Part shown: one piece after another, positions 1-6,791 of the stretch
Layout: each line of letters begins with the position of its first letter
How positions within the stretch are numbered: the stretch's first letter is position 1
From: an uncultured Emticicia sp.
GTDB lineage: Bacteria > Bacteroidota > Bacteroidia > Cytophagales > Spirosomataceae
Length of the DNA: 8,789 bases
Direction: 5' to 3'
Assembly: GCF_937903345.1 (NCBI RefSeq)
Contig: NZ_CALCZQ010000035.1
Location: 1-8,789, forward strand
Notes under the pieces: generated by a model
Told to the model about the DNA's origin: nothing
The model's database searches: none
What the model saw: the letters and a program-made list of their open reading frames with translations, nothing else
Position numbers and translations under genes: made by a program

Positions 1-55
1 TAGAAAGTACTCGCCCATAGTGCTTTGCTACCATCCGCAATGGAATTGGCGTAGG
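1..55. repeat. 55-base identical repeat, copy 1
   Basis: All 55 bases match 3999-4053. The next 45 bases (56-100 against 4054-4098) match at only about 32 positions. The block covers the C39 fragment from the Arg of CLR onward and includes the 14-base insertion. It may continue to the left of the window. Confidence 0.9.
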
Positions 56-108
56 CAGGTGGGACCGCAATCTATTGCATCGTATTGTTTGTGGTGCGAA
101 AAATTAGG
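1..108 (-). pseudogene. C39 peptidase N-terminal fragment, copy 1 (frameshifted, runs off window)
   Basis: On the minus strand positions 108-49 read PNFSHHKQYDAIDCGPTCLR, the start of a C39 double-glycine peptidase domain, with the catalytic Cys in DCGPTC. C39 domains normally continue directly into M(I/V)AKHYG. Here 14 extra bases (48-35) intervene, the frame hits TAG at 30-28, and the expected MVAKHYGRVLS reappears in another frame at 34-2. The gene is therefore broken by a 14-base insertion. The reading frame is open upstream to 228, but those residues are not peptidase-like. It lies just downstream of the TlpA gene ending at 285. Whether the rest of the gene survives beyond the window edge is unknown. 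Intact relatives would be N-terminal parts of bacteriocin ABC exporters or of C39-VKOR proteins. Confidence 0.8.
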
Positions 109-284
109 CACTATGAATAAAATTTCTTTCTTGATTAGGCTAAGCTGAAAATTGTTCAGTATAAAAAGTGTTTTTGAACGTAAGCTACCAAACTCCTTCT
201 CTGATACTTTTTTAATAATGAAACACATCGACTGAACTTACATTCTGCTGAGAATATCAACATTTAGGCGAACAGAAGGTACTT

Positions 285-1658
285 TTAATTTGAGTACATT
301 TGGTTTATTTGTTTAATTAATGAATCCGAGTTTGCCACATCGGTATAGGTAGTTATTATCTTGCCTTTTTTGTCTATCAAAGTTCCTCTTGGAATACTTG
401 GCATGGTTAATAACTTCGCAAGTTCGGTCGTAGGATTTAACAAATAGTGGCTTCCTATATCTCCAAATTCCCAAGTATTAAAGCTACTTATCCATTTGGC
501 TTCTTCTGCATCTTTTGATATGAAAACTATTTCTAAATCAGGAAATTTCTTCTTCAATTCTTTTATTTTTGGTAAATTAATCTTGCATCCCCCACACCAA
601 CTTGCCCAAAAGTCAACATAGATTATCTTCCCTTTTCTTGATTCAATAATATCACTCCACGTAGTTTCTATATTGTTTTTATCTTTCAAAACTGTGGTTT
701 TTAATAGGGTTTCATTAGATTTCCAATTACGCTGATTATTTATTTCGCTTATTTTTTCTTTAAATCCATCATTATTGCAGATTTCAAAATAAGTATTTAG
801 ATAATCAGAACTATATTGATTGTATTTGTCATTCAATATCAATGATGTTAGGTAAGCATCTTTTACAAGGCCAGTAAAATTTTTGGCAACTTCATTGAAC
901 TTAGTTTCGAATTTTTTAGAGTCTTCAATGTACCGTACACCAAAATTAGAATAGTTTACAATGATTTTTGCCAACCAAAACCTGAAAGCAGGTACTTTTT
1001 CGACCTCCATAGTCCTAATTTGTTTGATTAAGGTTTCTATCTCCTCAAAATACTTTTCAGGATTTTCATTTGGTTTAAATTGTTTGTATTTACTCGAAGG
1101 ATTATATGGCTCTAATAAAAAATCTAATTTTTTCAAATAGAAAGCGGTTTTATATAATTTATATACTTCAAGTCTAATCTTTGGTTGGTAGATGGCCAAT
1201 AAAGAGTCTCTTTTATAACCCGTCTGAGAAGCATTAATTAACGCTTGCTTTGTATCAAGAATTAGTGAAGCATTTCTGGAATCGGCTTGGTATAAAATCC
1301 CAGAATTGACTTTTTGAAGCTCTTCTAAGAAAAAATAATCATTATTATTTGGTCCCGAAAGAAATAGTTCACCTGTTGGTAATTGCTGTATTTTTACATT
1401 ATCACCTGGAAGTAAAAAAAAGTAGTAAAACCTTTCGTTTATCATATCAAACGAGTAAAATAGCTCAGGGTTTGTTAATTTTATACTGTAAGTGAAATTA
1501 CTTTTATCACTCCCTTCGGCTAATAATTGTATGCCTTCACTATCTTTAAAAAAGTCAGGTCGGTCTAAAACCAAGGGACTATTACTCGAAATAGTTGATA
1601 ATTTTCCTTGGGCTAATGATAAAAATGGAAATAAGAAATAAATGATTATTTTTTTCAT
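285..1658 (-). CDS. TlpA-family exported thioredoxin-like protein (unit A)
   Basis: A 457-residue exported thiol-disulfide oxidoreductase of the Bacteroidota TlpA type. The start at 1658 gives a clean signal peptide (MKKIIIYFLFPFLSLAQG, cleavage probably near residue 17). The frame is open to 1706, but that extension would lie partly in the hairpin at 1682-1729. Residues about 20-335 are a poorly conserved helical region. The thioredoxin fold starts near 340, with YVDFWASWCGGC holding the active-site cysteines at 355 and 358 and the cis-proline loop SIPR at about 421-424. The N-terminal half (FFLLPGDNVKI) and the end match the TlpA gene at 4298-5707, so the two are paralogues. It follows the coreless peptide relic at 1721-1807 and appears to be an orphan accessory gene. 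Oxidase, isomerase or reductase activity cannot be decided from sequence. Confidence 0.9.
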   Translation of the reverse strand: MKKIIIYFLFPFLSLAQGKLSTISSNSPLVLDRPDFFKDSEGIQLLAEGSDKSNFTYSIKLTNPELFYSFDMINERFYYFFLLPGDNVKIQQLPTGELFLSGPNNNDYFFLEELQKVNSGILYQADSRNASLILDTKQALINASQTGYKRDSLLAIYQPKIRLEVYKLYKTAFYLKKLDFLLEPYNPSSKYKQFKPNENPEKYFEEIETLIKQIRTMEVEKVPAFRFWLAKIIVNYSNFGVRYIEDSKKFETKFNEVAKNFTGLVKDAYLTSLILNDKYNQYSSDYLNTYFEICNNDGFKEKISEINNQRNWKSNETLLKTTVLKDKNNIETTWSDIIESRKGKIIYVDFWASWCGGCKINLPKIKELKKKFPDLEIVFISKDAEEAKWISSFNTWEFGDIGSHYLLNPTTELAKLLTMPSIPRGTLIDKKGKIITTYTDVANSDSLIKQINQMYSN

Positions 1659-1681
1659 AATGAGAGGCATTGTTTTTTTAC

Positions 1682-1729
1682 AAATTTTAAAATGAAGTGC
1701 TTTCACAAAAGCACTTCATTTTAAAATTT
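1682..1729 (-). terminator. Perfect 22-bp hairpin after precursor relic A
   Basis: Bases 1682-1703 and 1708-1729 are perfectly complementary, with a four-base loop (TGTG on the minus strand). The stop codon of the peptide relic (1721-1723) lies inside the stem, and the TlpA start is 23 bases beyond it. There is no long U-tract, so it could be an attenuator or an RNA-processing or stability element rather than a full terminator. Equivalent hairpins follow the other three peptide genes. Confidence 0.75.
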
Positions 1730-1807
1730 ATTTAATTCTACTACTATTTTTTTCATCTGCTCTCTGGAAAGAACATTACCTCCAAAACTCGAAATCATTA
1801 TTTTCAT
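1721..1807 (-). pseudogene. Coreless double-glycine leader peptide relic (unit A)
   Basis: This 28-residue frame begins MKIMISSFGGNVLSREQMKK, clearly homologous to the leaders at 3404-3613, 6792-7013 and 8456-8635. After MKK it continues IVVELNKF and stops inside the hairpin. The Gly-Gly processing site and the whole core are missing. The simplest reading is a deletion that joined the leader directly to the hairpin, killing the peptide. The upstream block ending TTTTTACAAAAATG is intact, so it may still be transcribed and translated. A function as a leader-only decoy or regulator is possible but has no direct support. Confidence 0.75.
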
Positions 1808-1832
1808 TTTTGTAAAAATTTAAAATTAGAAT

Positions 1833-1991
1833 TTATTTATTATTGATTTGCAAATCCGCTTTTGGAAAATACTTCAAAAGTCCTTTTAAATATGTTCGAA
1901 AGTATAAATCGGGCATTTTGTAGCCATTTATGTAGAGTGCGGGGGTGGATTTAACTTTTGCCATTTCGCACCGACTTAATTGAAATTTAGC
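1833..1991 (-). pseudogene. C-terminal remnant of a thioredoxin domain (VKOR/DsbA-type)
   Basis: A 52-residue open stretch with no start codon context, preceded by an in-frame stop at 1994-1992. It contains SRCEMAKVKSTPALYINGYK followed by MPDLY and ends KYFPKADLQINNK. The TPALYINGYKMPD segment is the cis-proline strand and NG(Y/F)x(L/M)P hairpin typical of the thioredoxin domain fused to vitamin K epoxide reductase-like proteins of Bacteroidota. The residue before Cys, often Trp in such proteins, is Arg here. The CxxC half and everything upstream are gone. It ends 25 bases before the leader peptide relic. Its last residues match the tails at 3639-3728, 7038-7076 and 8660-8746. Confidence 0.65.
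1845..1856. promoter_or_regulatory. GATTTGCAAATC palindrome, unit A
   Basis: A perfect 12-base palindrome 37 bases upstream of the leader relic start. The same palindrome occupies the corresponding place in front of all three other peptide genes. It also encodes DLQI of the dead thioredoxin tail, so it could be inherited coding sequence, an operator, or part of a promoter (it contains TTTGC). Confidence 0.45.
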
Positions 1992-2162
1992 CTAACACAC
2001 ATCTTTATTTGGTAAGACATTATTGACGAACATTAAGGCGAACAGGGTATAAACAAAGTAACGAACACTAAGAAATCCAAGCTATTCTCTAGGCACCTTC
2101 CTAAATGTCGTTGTAACAATAATTAATACAATGACAGATAGAGGAAACAAGAAAAATTTATA
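1992..2162. other. Intergenic stretch with no recognisable gene
   Basis: Together with the remnant at 1833-1991 this makes the 355-base gap between the TPR gene and the peptide relic. No open frame, RNA gene or convincing promoter was seen in it. It contains a 17-base near-repeat (2029-2045) of 259-275, differing at one base, which also lies downstream of an accessory gene. It may be decayed sequence of the same lost gene as the thioredoxin remnant. Confidence 0.5.
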
Positions 2163-3290
2163 TTATTTTAATTTTTTTGCATTCATTTGACTCAAGCGTT
2201 TTTTGGTATCTTCTAAAAAAGTTTTTGAGGATAATTTTAAATATTTTTTATATAGCTCTATTGCTTTATCCTTATTATTAAGCCAATCATAAGATCGGGC
2301 TAACATAAAAACCAAGTCGGGGCGTTGTCCAAAAGTGTATGCTTTTTCATAATATTCTATTGCTTTTTCATATTTTTTGTCGGTTTCTTCTAAATATCCT
2401 AACATATAGAAATAATCTGTTACATTTTCTGATACTCCTACTATAATGGCTTTATCTAAATTTTCTTTTGCTTTTTGAGGATTAGATATTTTGAGATAAC
2501 AAAGCCCAAGATAATAATGCACAATTTCATTTGGTTCACCTCTTAATACATATTTTTCCAATGTTTCAATCGTTTTTTGTGTACTATCCATTCTGAAATA
2601 AGAAAATCCTAATAATCTTTGATAGAAAAGTGTTGAATCTCCGATGGACATAATTTGCCCGACTAAAGAAACAACCTCTTTAAGATTATTTTCTTTATAT
2701 GCTAATTTGGTTTTGAGTTGAAGTAATGGAATATAAAGAGAATCTAAGTTTAAACCTCTATCTATCAGAGTTTTACAATTAAAGAAACTATTTGCTTTAA
2801 AATATAACTTGCTCAGCTCGTTAATACTTTCCAAATCTGAACCATTCAAATAGCAAACTGTTTTATAAGATGCGATTGCTATTGAATCTTGTCCTAATTT
2901 TACCATTAGACCAGCAAAAAGTTTGTTATAAACTACATTTGTTGAATCATAATTTAATAGTTTTTGGTAATATTCCTTCGCTTTACTAAAATTACCCATC
3001 CTTTCAAAATTTTGGCTTAATGCAAAAAGTGCACTTTGGTTTTTGGGGTTAATTTCAGATGCTTGTAAATAATAGGTATTTGATTTTTTTAAATTACCAA
3101 GCTTTGCATAACAGTACCCAATTTCTTGCAAGCATTGATTTGTTTGGCAATTATCTAAAACCTGAATTGCTTCTGTGAAACGATTATCATTAATCAATGA
3201 TTTGGCACTTGCTACTTGATTTATAAGAATATCTTGTCCAATGCTTTTATAAAAATAAAATAGCAATATTATTTGAAAGATAATTTTCAT
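2163..3290 (-). CDS. Exported TPR-repeat protein (unit B)
   Basis: A 375-residue protein with signal peptide MKIIFQIILLFYFYKSIGQD (cleavage probably after SIG). The start at 3290 is preferred to the frame opening at 3338 because it places the signal peptide first. The mature part is built of tetratricopeptide-like helix pairs from about residue 25 to the end. The clearest have the W/Y-x2-LG/A-x-YEKA pattern, for example AKEYYQKLLNYDSTN, KAIEYYEKAYTFGQ and KAIELYKKYLKL. TPR proteins are scaffolds for protein-protein contacts; no catalytic domain is seen. It stands where the other units have a TlpA or OmpA-domain protein, directly after precursor B, so a role in handling, anchoring or immunity to that peptide is an inference. 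It is likely periplasmic or outer-membrane associated. Confidence 0.88.
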   Translation of the reverse strand: MKIIFQIILLFYFYKSIGQDILINQVASAKSLINDNRFTEAIQVLDNCQTNQCLQEIGYCYAKLGNLKKSNTYYLQASEINPKNQSALFALSQNFERMGNFSKAKEYYQKLLNYDSTNVVYNKLFAGLMVKLGQDSIAIASYKTVCYLNGSDLESINELSKLYFKANSFFNCKTLIDRGLNLDSLYIPLLQLKTKLAYKENNLKEVVSLVGQIMSIGDSTLFYQRLLGFSYFRMDSTQKTIETLEKYVLRGEPNEIVHYYLGLCYLKISNPQKAKENLDKAIIVGVSENVTDYFYMLGYLEETDKKYEKAIEYYEKAYTFGQRPDLVFMLARSYDWLNNKDKAIELYKKYLKLSSKTFLEDTKKRLSQMNAKKLK

Positions 3291-3335
3291 TTCAGAGTAT
3301 AAATGTTTTATAATTACAATTTTGCTGCTAAAAGG

Positions 3336-3366
3336 CAAATATTGAAACCTACTTTTTTAAAACAAT
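3336..3366 (-). promoter_or_regulatory. Possible promoter for the TPR gene
   Basis: On the minus strand ATTG (3366-3363) is followed after 19 bases by AATATTTG (3343-3336), one mismatch from the Bacteroidota -7 consensus TAnnTTTG. The -33 element lies in the downstream arm of hairpin B, so a new transcript could begin just after the terminator. The ATG is 46 bases downstream of the -7 box. Confidence 0.35.
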
Positions 3367-3400
3367 ACCTCCCTCCAATTTTGAAGGAAGGTACTGTTTT
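3359..3400 (-). terminator. 18-bp hairpin after precursor B
   Basis: Bases 3383-3400 pair with 3359-3376 around a six-base loop, beginning three bases after the peptide stop codon. Three positions are not Watson-Crick, but all are G-U pairs in the minus-strand RNA and A-C mismatches in the opposite RNA. This shows which strand is transcribed. The distal arm ends in TTGTTTT, giving a short U-run, so this is the best terminator-like hairpin of the four. Confidence 0.78.
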
Positions 3401-3403
3401 CAA

Positions 3404-3613
3404 TTAATATTCATAAGGAGTTACCCAGTTTCCACCAATTGCTTCACATGCAGATACAGCAGCAGACGCACTTGGTTGCTCGCCAACACTACCCATATTT
3501 TCTTGGTTCGGGTAAGACCCAGAGTAGCAAAAATAAGATCTACCGCCTGTAATAACCTTCATTTGCCCTCTCGAAAGTAAAGAACCGCTAAATTTTTCAA
3601 TCATTGTTTTCAT
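3404..3613 (-). CDS. Double-glycine leader precursor peptide B (two-Cys core)
   Basis: A 69-residue secreted-peptide precursor. The 24-residue leader starts MKTMIEKF and ends LLSRGQMKVITGG, the Gly-Gly motif cut by C39 peptidase exporters. The 45-residue core begins RSYFCYSG and ends EAIGGNWVTPYEY. It has two Cys (one near the core start, one in SACEAIGG), so a single disulfide loop is possible. It is rich in Gly, Ser and Ala and has a second GG that is unlikely to be the leader site. The start at 3613 matches the conserved TTTTTACAAAAATG context of the other units. The leader is more diverged than those of C and D. It resembles the broad Bacteroidota double-glycine natural-product precursor families; product class and activity are unknown. 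Confidence 0.88.
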   Translation of the reverse strand: MKTMIEKFSGSLLSRGQMKVITGGRSYFCYSGSYPNQENMGSVGEQPSASAAVSACEAIGGNWVTPYEY

Positions 3614-3638
3614 TTTTGTAAAAATTAAATGTTAGAAT

Positions 3639-3728
3639 CTATTTATCTGATTTTGCAAAATCCATTTTTGAAAAACATTTTCTAAATCTTTTAAATGGTA
3701 CAATTATCTATATTAAGTATAAACTACC
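3639..3728 (-). pseudogene. Degenerate thioredoxin-domain tail, unit B
   Basis: Read in one frame the minus strand gives GSLYLI, a stop, then IIVPFKRFRKCFSKMDFAKSDK and a stop at 3641-3639. It aligns with the tails at 1833-1991 (DLYFRTYLKGLLKYFPKADLQINNK, here in part) and 8660-8746 (LKRFEKYLPTMDLQIENK). The internal stop and substitutions show that it is dead. It is the more decayed counterpart of the remnant in unit A. Confidence 0.5.
3649..3662. promoter_or_regulatory. GATTTTGCAAAATC palindrome, unit B
   Basis: A perfect 14-base palindrome 35 bases upstream of precursor B. Compared with the 12-base form in the other units, one T and one A have been added symmetrically. The dyad was kept while the DLQI coding sense was lost, which points to selection on the palindrome itself. 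Confidence 0.5.
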
Positions 3729-3998
3729 AAATGATAAGAACAGCATATTACTTAGAATTCGATGGATTAAAGTTTGATTAATAATATCATAGTAGCAATA
3801 AAATTATATAAATGTGGTATTTACCGATACGAAAATGGTTTTCGAGAGTAAAAACCGGGTTGTGTGTTAAGGCTTTGCCAAATAAATAAAATCTAAATTT
3901 ATTAGATGATTATCGTGGCAACACATATTTTAAATCTCATAAGATGATTTTGTTGATATTCTCTTTAATTATTTGATTTGCCTTACGTAGTTTTTATT
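3729..3998. other. Gene-free stretch between C39 and thioredoxin remnants
   Basis: The 684-base gap between precursor B and the TlpA gene at 4298 holds a C39 fragment (3999-4100) and a thioredoxin tail (3639-3728) in the order expected of one gene. These 270 bases between them have many stops in all frames. They may be what is left of a deleted middle section, possibly a VKOR-like membrane domain. After the C39 fragment one can read KLRKANQIIKEN, compatible with the next C39 motif (LR) but not convincing. Confidence 0.4.
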
Positions 3999-4053
3999 TA
4001 GAAAGTACTCGCCCATAGTGCTTTGCTACCATCCGCAATGGAATTGGCGTAGG
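3999..4053. repeat. 55-base identical repeat, copy 2
   Basis: Identical to 1-55. Divergence starts abruptly at 4054 inside the C39 fragment. The perfect identity of a non-coding, frameshifted stretch beside roughly 70 percent identical sequence suggests recent duplication or gene conversion. Confidence 0.9.
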
Positions 4054-4100
4054 TAGGTAGGTTCGCAATCCATGGTGTCGTGTTGCTGGTAGTGGGTATA
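3999..4100 (-). pseudogene. C39 peptidase N-terminal fragment, copy 2
   Basis: Minus-strand bases 4100-4047 read YTHYQQHDTMDCEPTYLR, matching the C39 start HYKQxDAMDCGPTCLR. Two conserved positions are altered (Gly to Glu after the catalytic Cys, and the second Cys to Tyr). The same 14-base insertion as in copy 1 follows at 4046-4033. MVAKHYGRVLS then resumes in a shifted frame (4032-4000) and soon meets a stop. It is dead by frameshift and by substitution. It lies downstream of the TlpA gene ending at 4298, the same relation as copy 1 has to the TlpA gene ending at 285. Confidence 0.8.
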
Positions 4101-4151
4101 GTAAATTTTTTTATATTATAATATTCTATAGAATTTTAATTCAGCCAGTAC

Positions 4152-4182
4152 CAAAGATACTCTGTTCTGTTCAATACACAAA
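4152..4182 (-). promoter_or_regulatory. Strong-looking Bacteroidota promoter upstream of C39 remnant 2
   Basis: On the minus strand TTTG (4182-4179), a 19-base spacer and TATCTTTG (4159-4152) match the -33 TTTG / -7 TAnnTTTG consensus of Bacteroidota without a mismatch. Transcription would begin about 50 bases before the C39 fragment. As that gene is dead, the promoter may now serve precursor B, some 540 bases downstream. Confidence 0.55.
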
Positions 4183-4297
4183 TAGTTAGATACTATTTTA
4201 AAAATGACCTTAATTCAGTGTTATTATTCAAAAGTGTATAAACATTTATTCTGTAGGTGAGAGGTGAGAATAATGAGTATAATTTAAAGTTATGTTA

Positions 4298-5707
4298 TTA
4301 TCTTAATAAATCTTCAATACTTCTTTTTACTTGAGCATCAAAAGGATTTGGTGCGTCAGAATTAATAATCATACCTTTTTCATCAATAATCATGTATCTT
4401 GGTATTGGCGAGATGTTATATTTTAGTTTTATGAAAGATTCCGTTGGTTCTATCAATAAATAGCTATTTTCATCTGGGAGTTGTTCTTTTTTTGAAATTT
4501 CAGCCCATACACCAGAGTTTTCATCCATTGATATATATATTATTTTTACATTTTTTTGTAGATAGTCTTGTTGAAGTTTTTTTGAGAAAGGAATCGCTTG
4601 GCGACACCCTACACACCATGTTGCCCAAAAATCAATATATTTTATACCATCTATTTTAACTAAATCTTCCCAACGTATTATCTCTTTAGTTTTGAGATTG
4701 TAAAGCAGAGACGTATTTTCACGATTATACTCAGGAGGAGAAATTAGTAGATTTGACGCCATGTACTCTCCATATTCTTGTATTACCATATTTTTTAGCT
4801 CCCCAGTGCTGCATATTGACACAAAATCTTTAACCAAGTCGCCAATTTTAGTATTCTTTATATTAAGTTCGAGAATATTGTAGAGTACTGTCTCTAAAGT
4901 TTTTCCCCTCAAATGTAGTTTTGAGTTATTATATAAACCTAAATCATCAGTATCCTCATTGTAAATTAGCCTTGCCACCCAAAACATCGCTTCAATATAA
5001 TATACTGAATTAGGGTCATCCTCTATTTGCAAAAACTTATCAATAAATTGTATTATATCAGATGATTCTAATAGTTCTCTCTTTAATATTCCGTCCAATT
5101 TGCAATGGTCTAAATACTCTGTATATTGTTTGTAAAATAGTATATTCTCAATAACTTTTTCAAACTCAGTTGAAATACTTGTAGTTTCTTTATATTTATC
5201 TAAAAAAGCTAACCTTTGAGCATATAATTCTTGTACTTTTTGAAGTAATGATAAAGCATTTTTCCTCTTGTGTGGAATGTACGTAATTAATCCTTCAAAA
5301 TTGCCAATAGATTCTTGCATGTTTACAAAGAAGGATAATTCATTATTCCTTTTTTGCCCTTCATTAGAAAAAGCTTGGACACCAAAAGTTAACTTTTTTA
5401 GGTAAATAGTTTCCCCAGGATGTAAGATAAAAGTATTATAAATATTCTGCCGATTAGAATCCAAACTACTACAAACTAACCTAAAAGAAGTGTTAGAATT
5501 AAATGTAATAGTATCAGACATTTTTCTGCTATTATATCCCTTAAAAATTAAATTGGCTGAAATTTCCGCTTGAATTTTAAGGGCTTTATTGCTTGTATTC
5601 TCTATAATTATTTTAGTAATGGCTTCATTCTTAGATTTAAAAAATTGAAGCGAATAAGCATTTATAAAAGTAAGAGTGAGGGCAAAGGTTTGAATTAATT
5701 TTCGCAT
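4298..5707 (-). CDS. TlpA-family exported thioredoxin-like protein (unit C)
   Basis: A 469-residue exported protein. The N-terminus MRKLIQTFALTLTFINAYS is a likely signal peptide. A variable region follows to about residue 345, then a thioredoxin domain with YIDFWATWCVGC (active-site Cys 365 and 368) and the cis-proline loop SPIPR (433-437) followed by YMIIDEKG. Length, the FILHPGETIYL motif near 93-103 and the C-terminal layout make it a paralogue of the protein at 285-1658. The residues between the cysteines differ (VG against GG), so redox behaviour may differ. It starts 10 bases after the stop of the OmpA-domain gene, so the two are almost certainly co-transcribed. Partner and substrate are unknown; the four-Cys peptide of the same unit is the obvious candidate (inference). 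Confidence 0.92.
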   Translation of the reverse strand: MRKLIQTFALTLTFINAYSLQFFKSKNEAITKIIIENTSNKALKIQAEISANLIFKGYNSRKMSDTITFNSNTSFRLVCSSLDSNRQNIYNTFILHPGETIYLKKLTFGVQAFSNEGQKRNNELSFFVNMQESIGNFEGLITYIPHKRKNALSLLQKVQELYAQRLAFLDKYKETTSISTEFEKVIENILFYKQYTEYLDHCKLDGILKRELLESSDIIQFIDKFLQIEDDPNSVYYIEAMFWVARLIYNEDTDDLGLYNNSKLHLRGKTLETVLYNILELNIKNTKIGDLVKDFVSICSTGELKNMVIQEYGEYMASNLLISPPEYNRENTSLLYNLKTKEIIRWEDLVKIDGIKYIDFWATWCVGCRQAIPFSKKLQQDYLQKNVKIIYISMDENSGVWAEISKKEQLPDENSYLLIEPTESFIKLKYNISPIPRYMIIDEKGMIINSDAPNPFDAQVKRSIEDLLR

Positions 5708-5717
5708 AAGTCATAAT

Positions 5718-6725
5718 TTAATATTGGCTGATAATAACTTTTCTAAACTCACTTAATTTCTCACTTTCGACTATATTATAATTTTCAGAATTTGATTTTT
5801 GCCAATTTATGATAATTCTTTTAGGACTAACTCCTTTATTAATTAAATAATTTGCGACGACTTTTGCTCTATATTCAGCTAAGGTTGAGTTTAATCTTTT
5901 ATCCCCTACATTATCAGTAAATCCCACCACATTAATAGTAAAATTAGGGTTTGTTTTCAAGTAATTAGTTACAGAATCTAAAGTTGAAAAATATTCTTTT
6001 TTCAACGTATATTCGCTCTGCATAAAATATATTGTCTGATTAACCCAAATAGTTGACGAGTTATCCTTTTTAACAATTCTACTTTGAACAGAGTCTTTGA
6101 GCATCAAACTTGTGTTATTATAAAAGTTCAAATCAACTAAATTGATACCTTTTTTAAGAAAAAAACTTGGTGATTTTAATAAAATATTCTCTTTAATAAT
6201 AGAAACTTGATAGGAGCTTTGGGTAGATATTTCATCTGATATAGGTATGACTAATCCTGTTTTATTATTTATGAATTTTGTTAAGCTTTTTGTACAATGT
6301 AGAGATTTATTAACAAAATGACTTACTTGATATTCATTATTTTTTTGAAAATCGTTAGGATAACAGTATATTAATAAGTCTTTCTCAATTATTGCTTTTT
6401 TTGCTTTTGATACGCTAAAAGTATAGTTAGCGTATGATTGCTTTTCAAATTTACCATGATAGTTTATAGGAATCCTTATCAAGTGAGAATTAGAATGTCC
6501 GAGTTCAAGTAAAACCTCGCTAACATTCAAATCTAAACCAATCTTAGAGTTGGCACTTGTTTCTCCAATGCTTACTTTCTCATTATTTCTGTTAATGAAA
6601 AGTTGGGGTTTTAAATAATTCCCCGTACTATCATCTAAAAATGAACAGGTGAACTGGATTTTTTTTTCTTGGCCCCATGAAATTGTATATATTAATAGAA
6701 AAAGTATAATGAATTTGAGTTTCAT
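5718..6725 (-). CDS. OmpA-domain exported protein (unit C)
   Basis: A 335-residue protein with signal peptide MKLKFIILFLLIYTISWGQE (cleavage probably after SWG). Residues about 20-225 match nothing I recognise; they look beta-rich and contain a few Cys. Residues about 228-335 are an OmpA C-terminal, peptidoglycan-binding domain. IYFMQSEYTLKKEYFSTLD is its first strand and helix, and GFTDNVGDKRLNSTLAEYRA carries the Asp (271) and Arg (286) that contact diaminopimelate in the family. It has no recognisable TPR or beta-barrel region. Thus it is likely tethered to peptidoglycan in the periplasm or at the outer membrane. It follows precursor C by a hairpin and overlaps the promoter-free space before the TlpA gene, suggesting one operon. 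A role as immunity, receptor or assembly factor is speculation. Confidence 0.9.
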   Translation of the reverse strand: MKLKFIILFLLIYTISWGQEKKIQFTCSFLDDSTGNYLKPQLFINRNNEKVSIGETSANSKIGLDLNVSEVLLELGHSNSHLIRIPINYHGKFEKQSYANYTFSVSKAKKAIIEKDLLIYCYPNDFQKNNEYQVSHFVNKSLHCTKSLTKFINNKTGLVIPISDEISTQSSYQVSIIKENILLKSPSFFLKKGINLVDLNFYNNTSLMLKDSVQSRIVKKDNSSTIWVNQTIYFMQSEYTLKKEYFSTLDSVTNYLKTNPNFTINVVGFTDNVGDKRLNSTLAEYRAKVVANYLINKGVSPKRIIINWQKSNSENYNIVESEKLSEFRKVIISQY

Positions 6726-6739
6726 ATTTTTATTTTTTG

Positions 6740-6768
6740 GAGAGCATGTCTAAACTAAACATGCTCTC
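6740..6768 (-). terminator. 10-bp hairpin after precursor C
   Basis: GAGAGCATGT (6740-6749) and ACATGCTCTC (6759-6768) are perfect complements around a nine-base loop. The hairpin lies between the precursor C stop and the OmpA-domain start, ending 14 bases before that ATG. An A-run rather than a U-run follows, so it is more likely an attenuation, processing or translation-control element than a strict terminator. Confidence 0.65.
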
Positions 6769-6791
6769 TTGTAAATACTACGCACAGTACT

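Noticed and set aside
28..228. 66-residue open frame ending in a C39 motif, as a functional small gene
   Set aside because: The peptidase motif stops at the 14-base insertion, and its natural continuation is in another frame, so it is a pseudogene piece. The upstream residues are not peptidase-like.
1659..1706. N-terminal extension of the unit A TlpA protein to 1706
   Set aside because: It would start inside the 22-bp hairpin and put 16 residues before an otherwise standard signal peptide.
3404..3613. Second GG in precursor B (AIGGNW) as the processing site
   Set aside because: It lies near the C-terminus and lacks the leader pattern; ITGG at residues 21-24 aligns with KVKGG of the other leaders.
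1..4053. The 55-base repeat as an insertion-sequence end or CRISPR-like repeat
   Set aside because: There is no transposase, no terminal inverted repeats or target duplication, and only two copies about 4 kb apart. It reads as peptidase-gene debris.
4444..4659. 71-residue plus-strand open frame
   Set aside because: It lies antisense inside the TlpA gene over the conserved WCVGC and cis-proline region and has no recognisable features.
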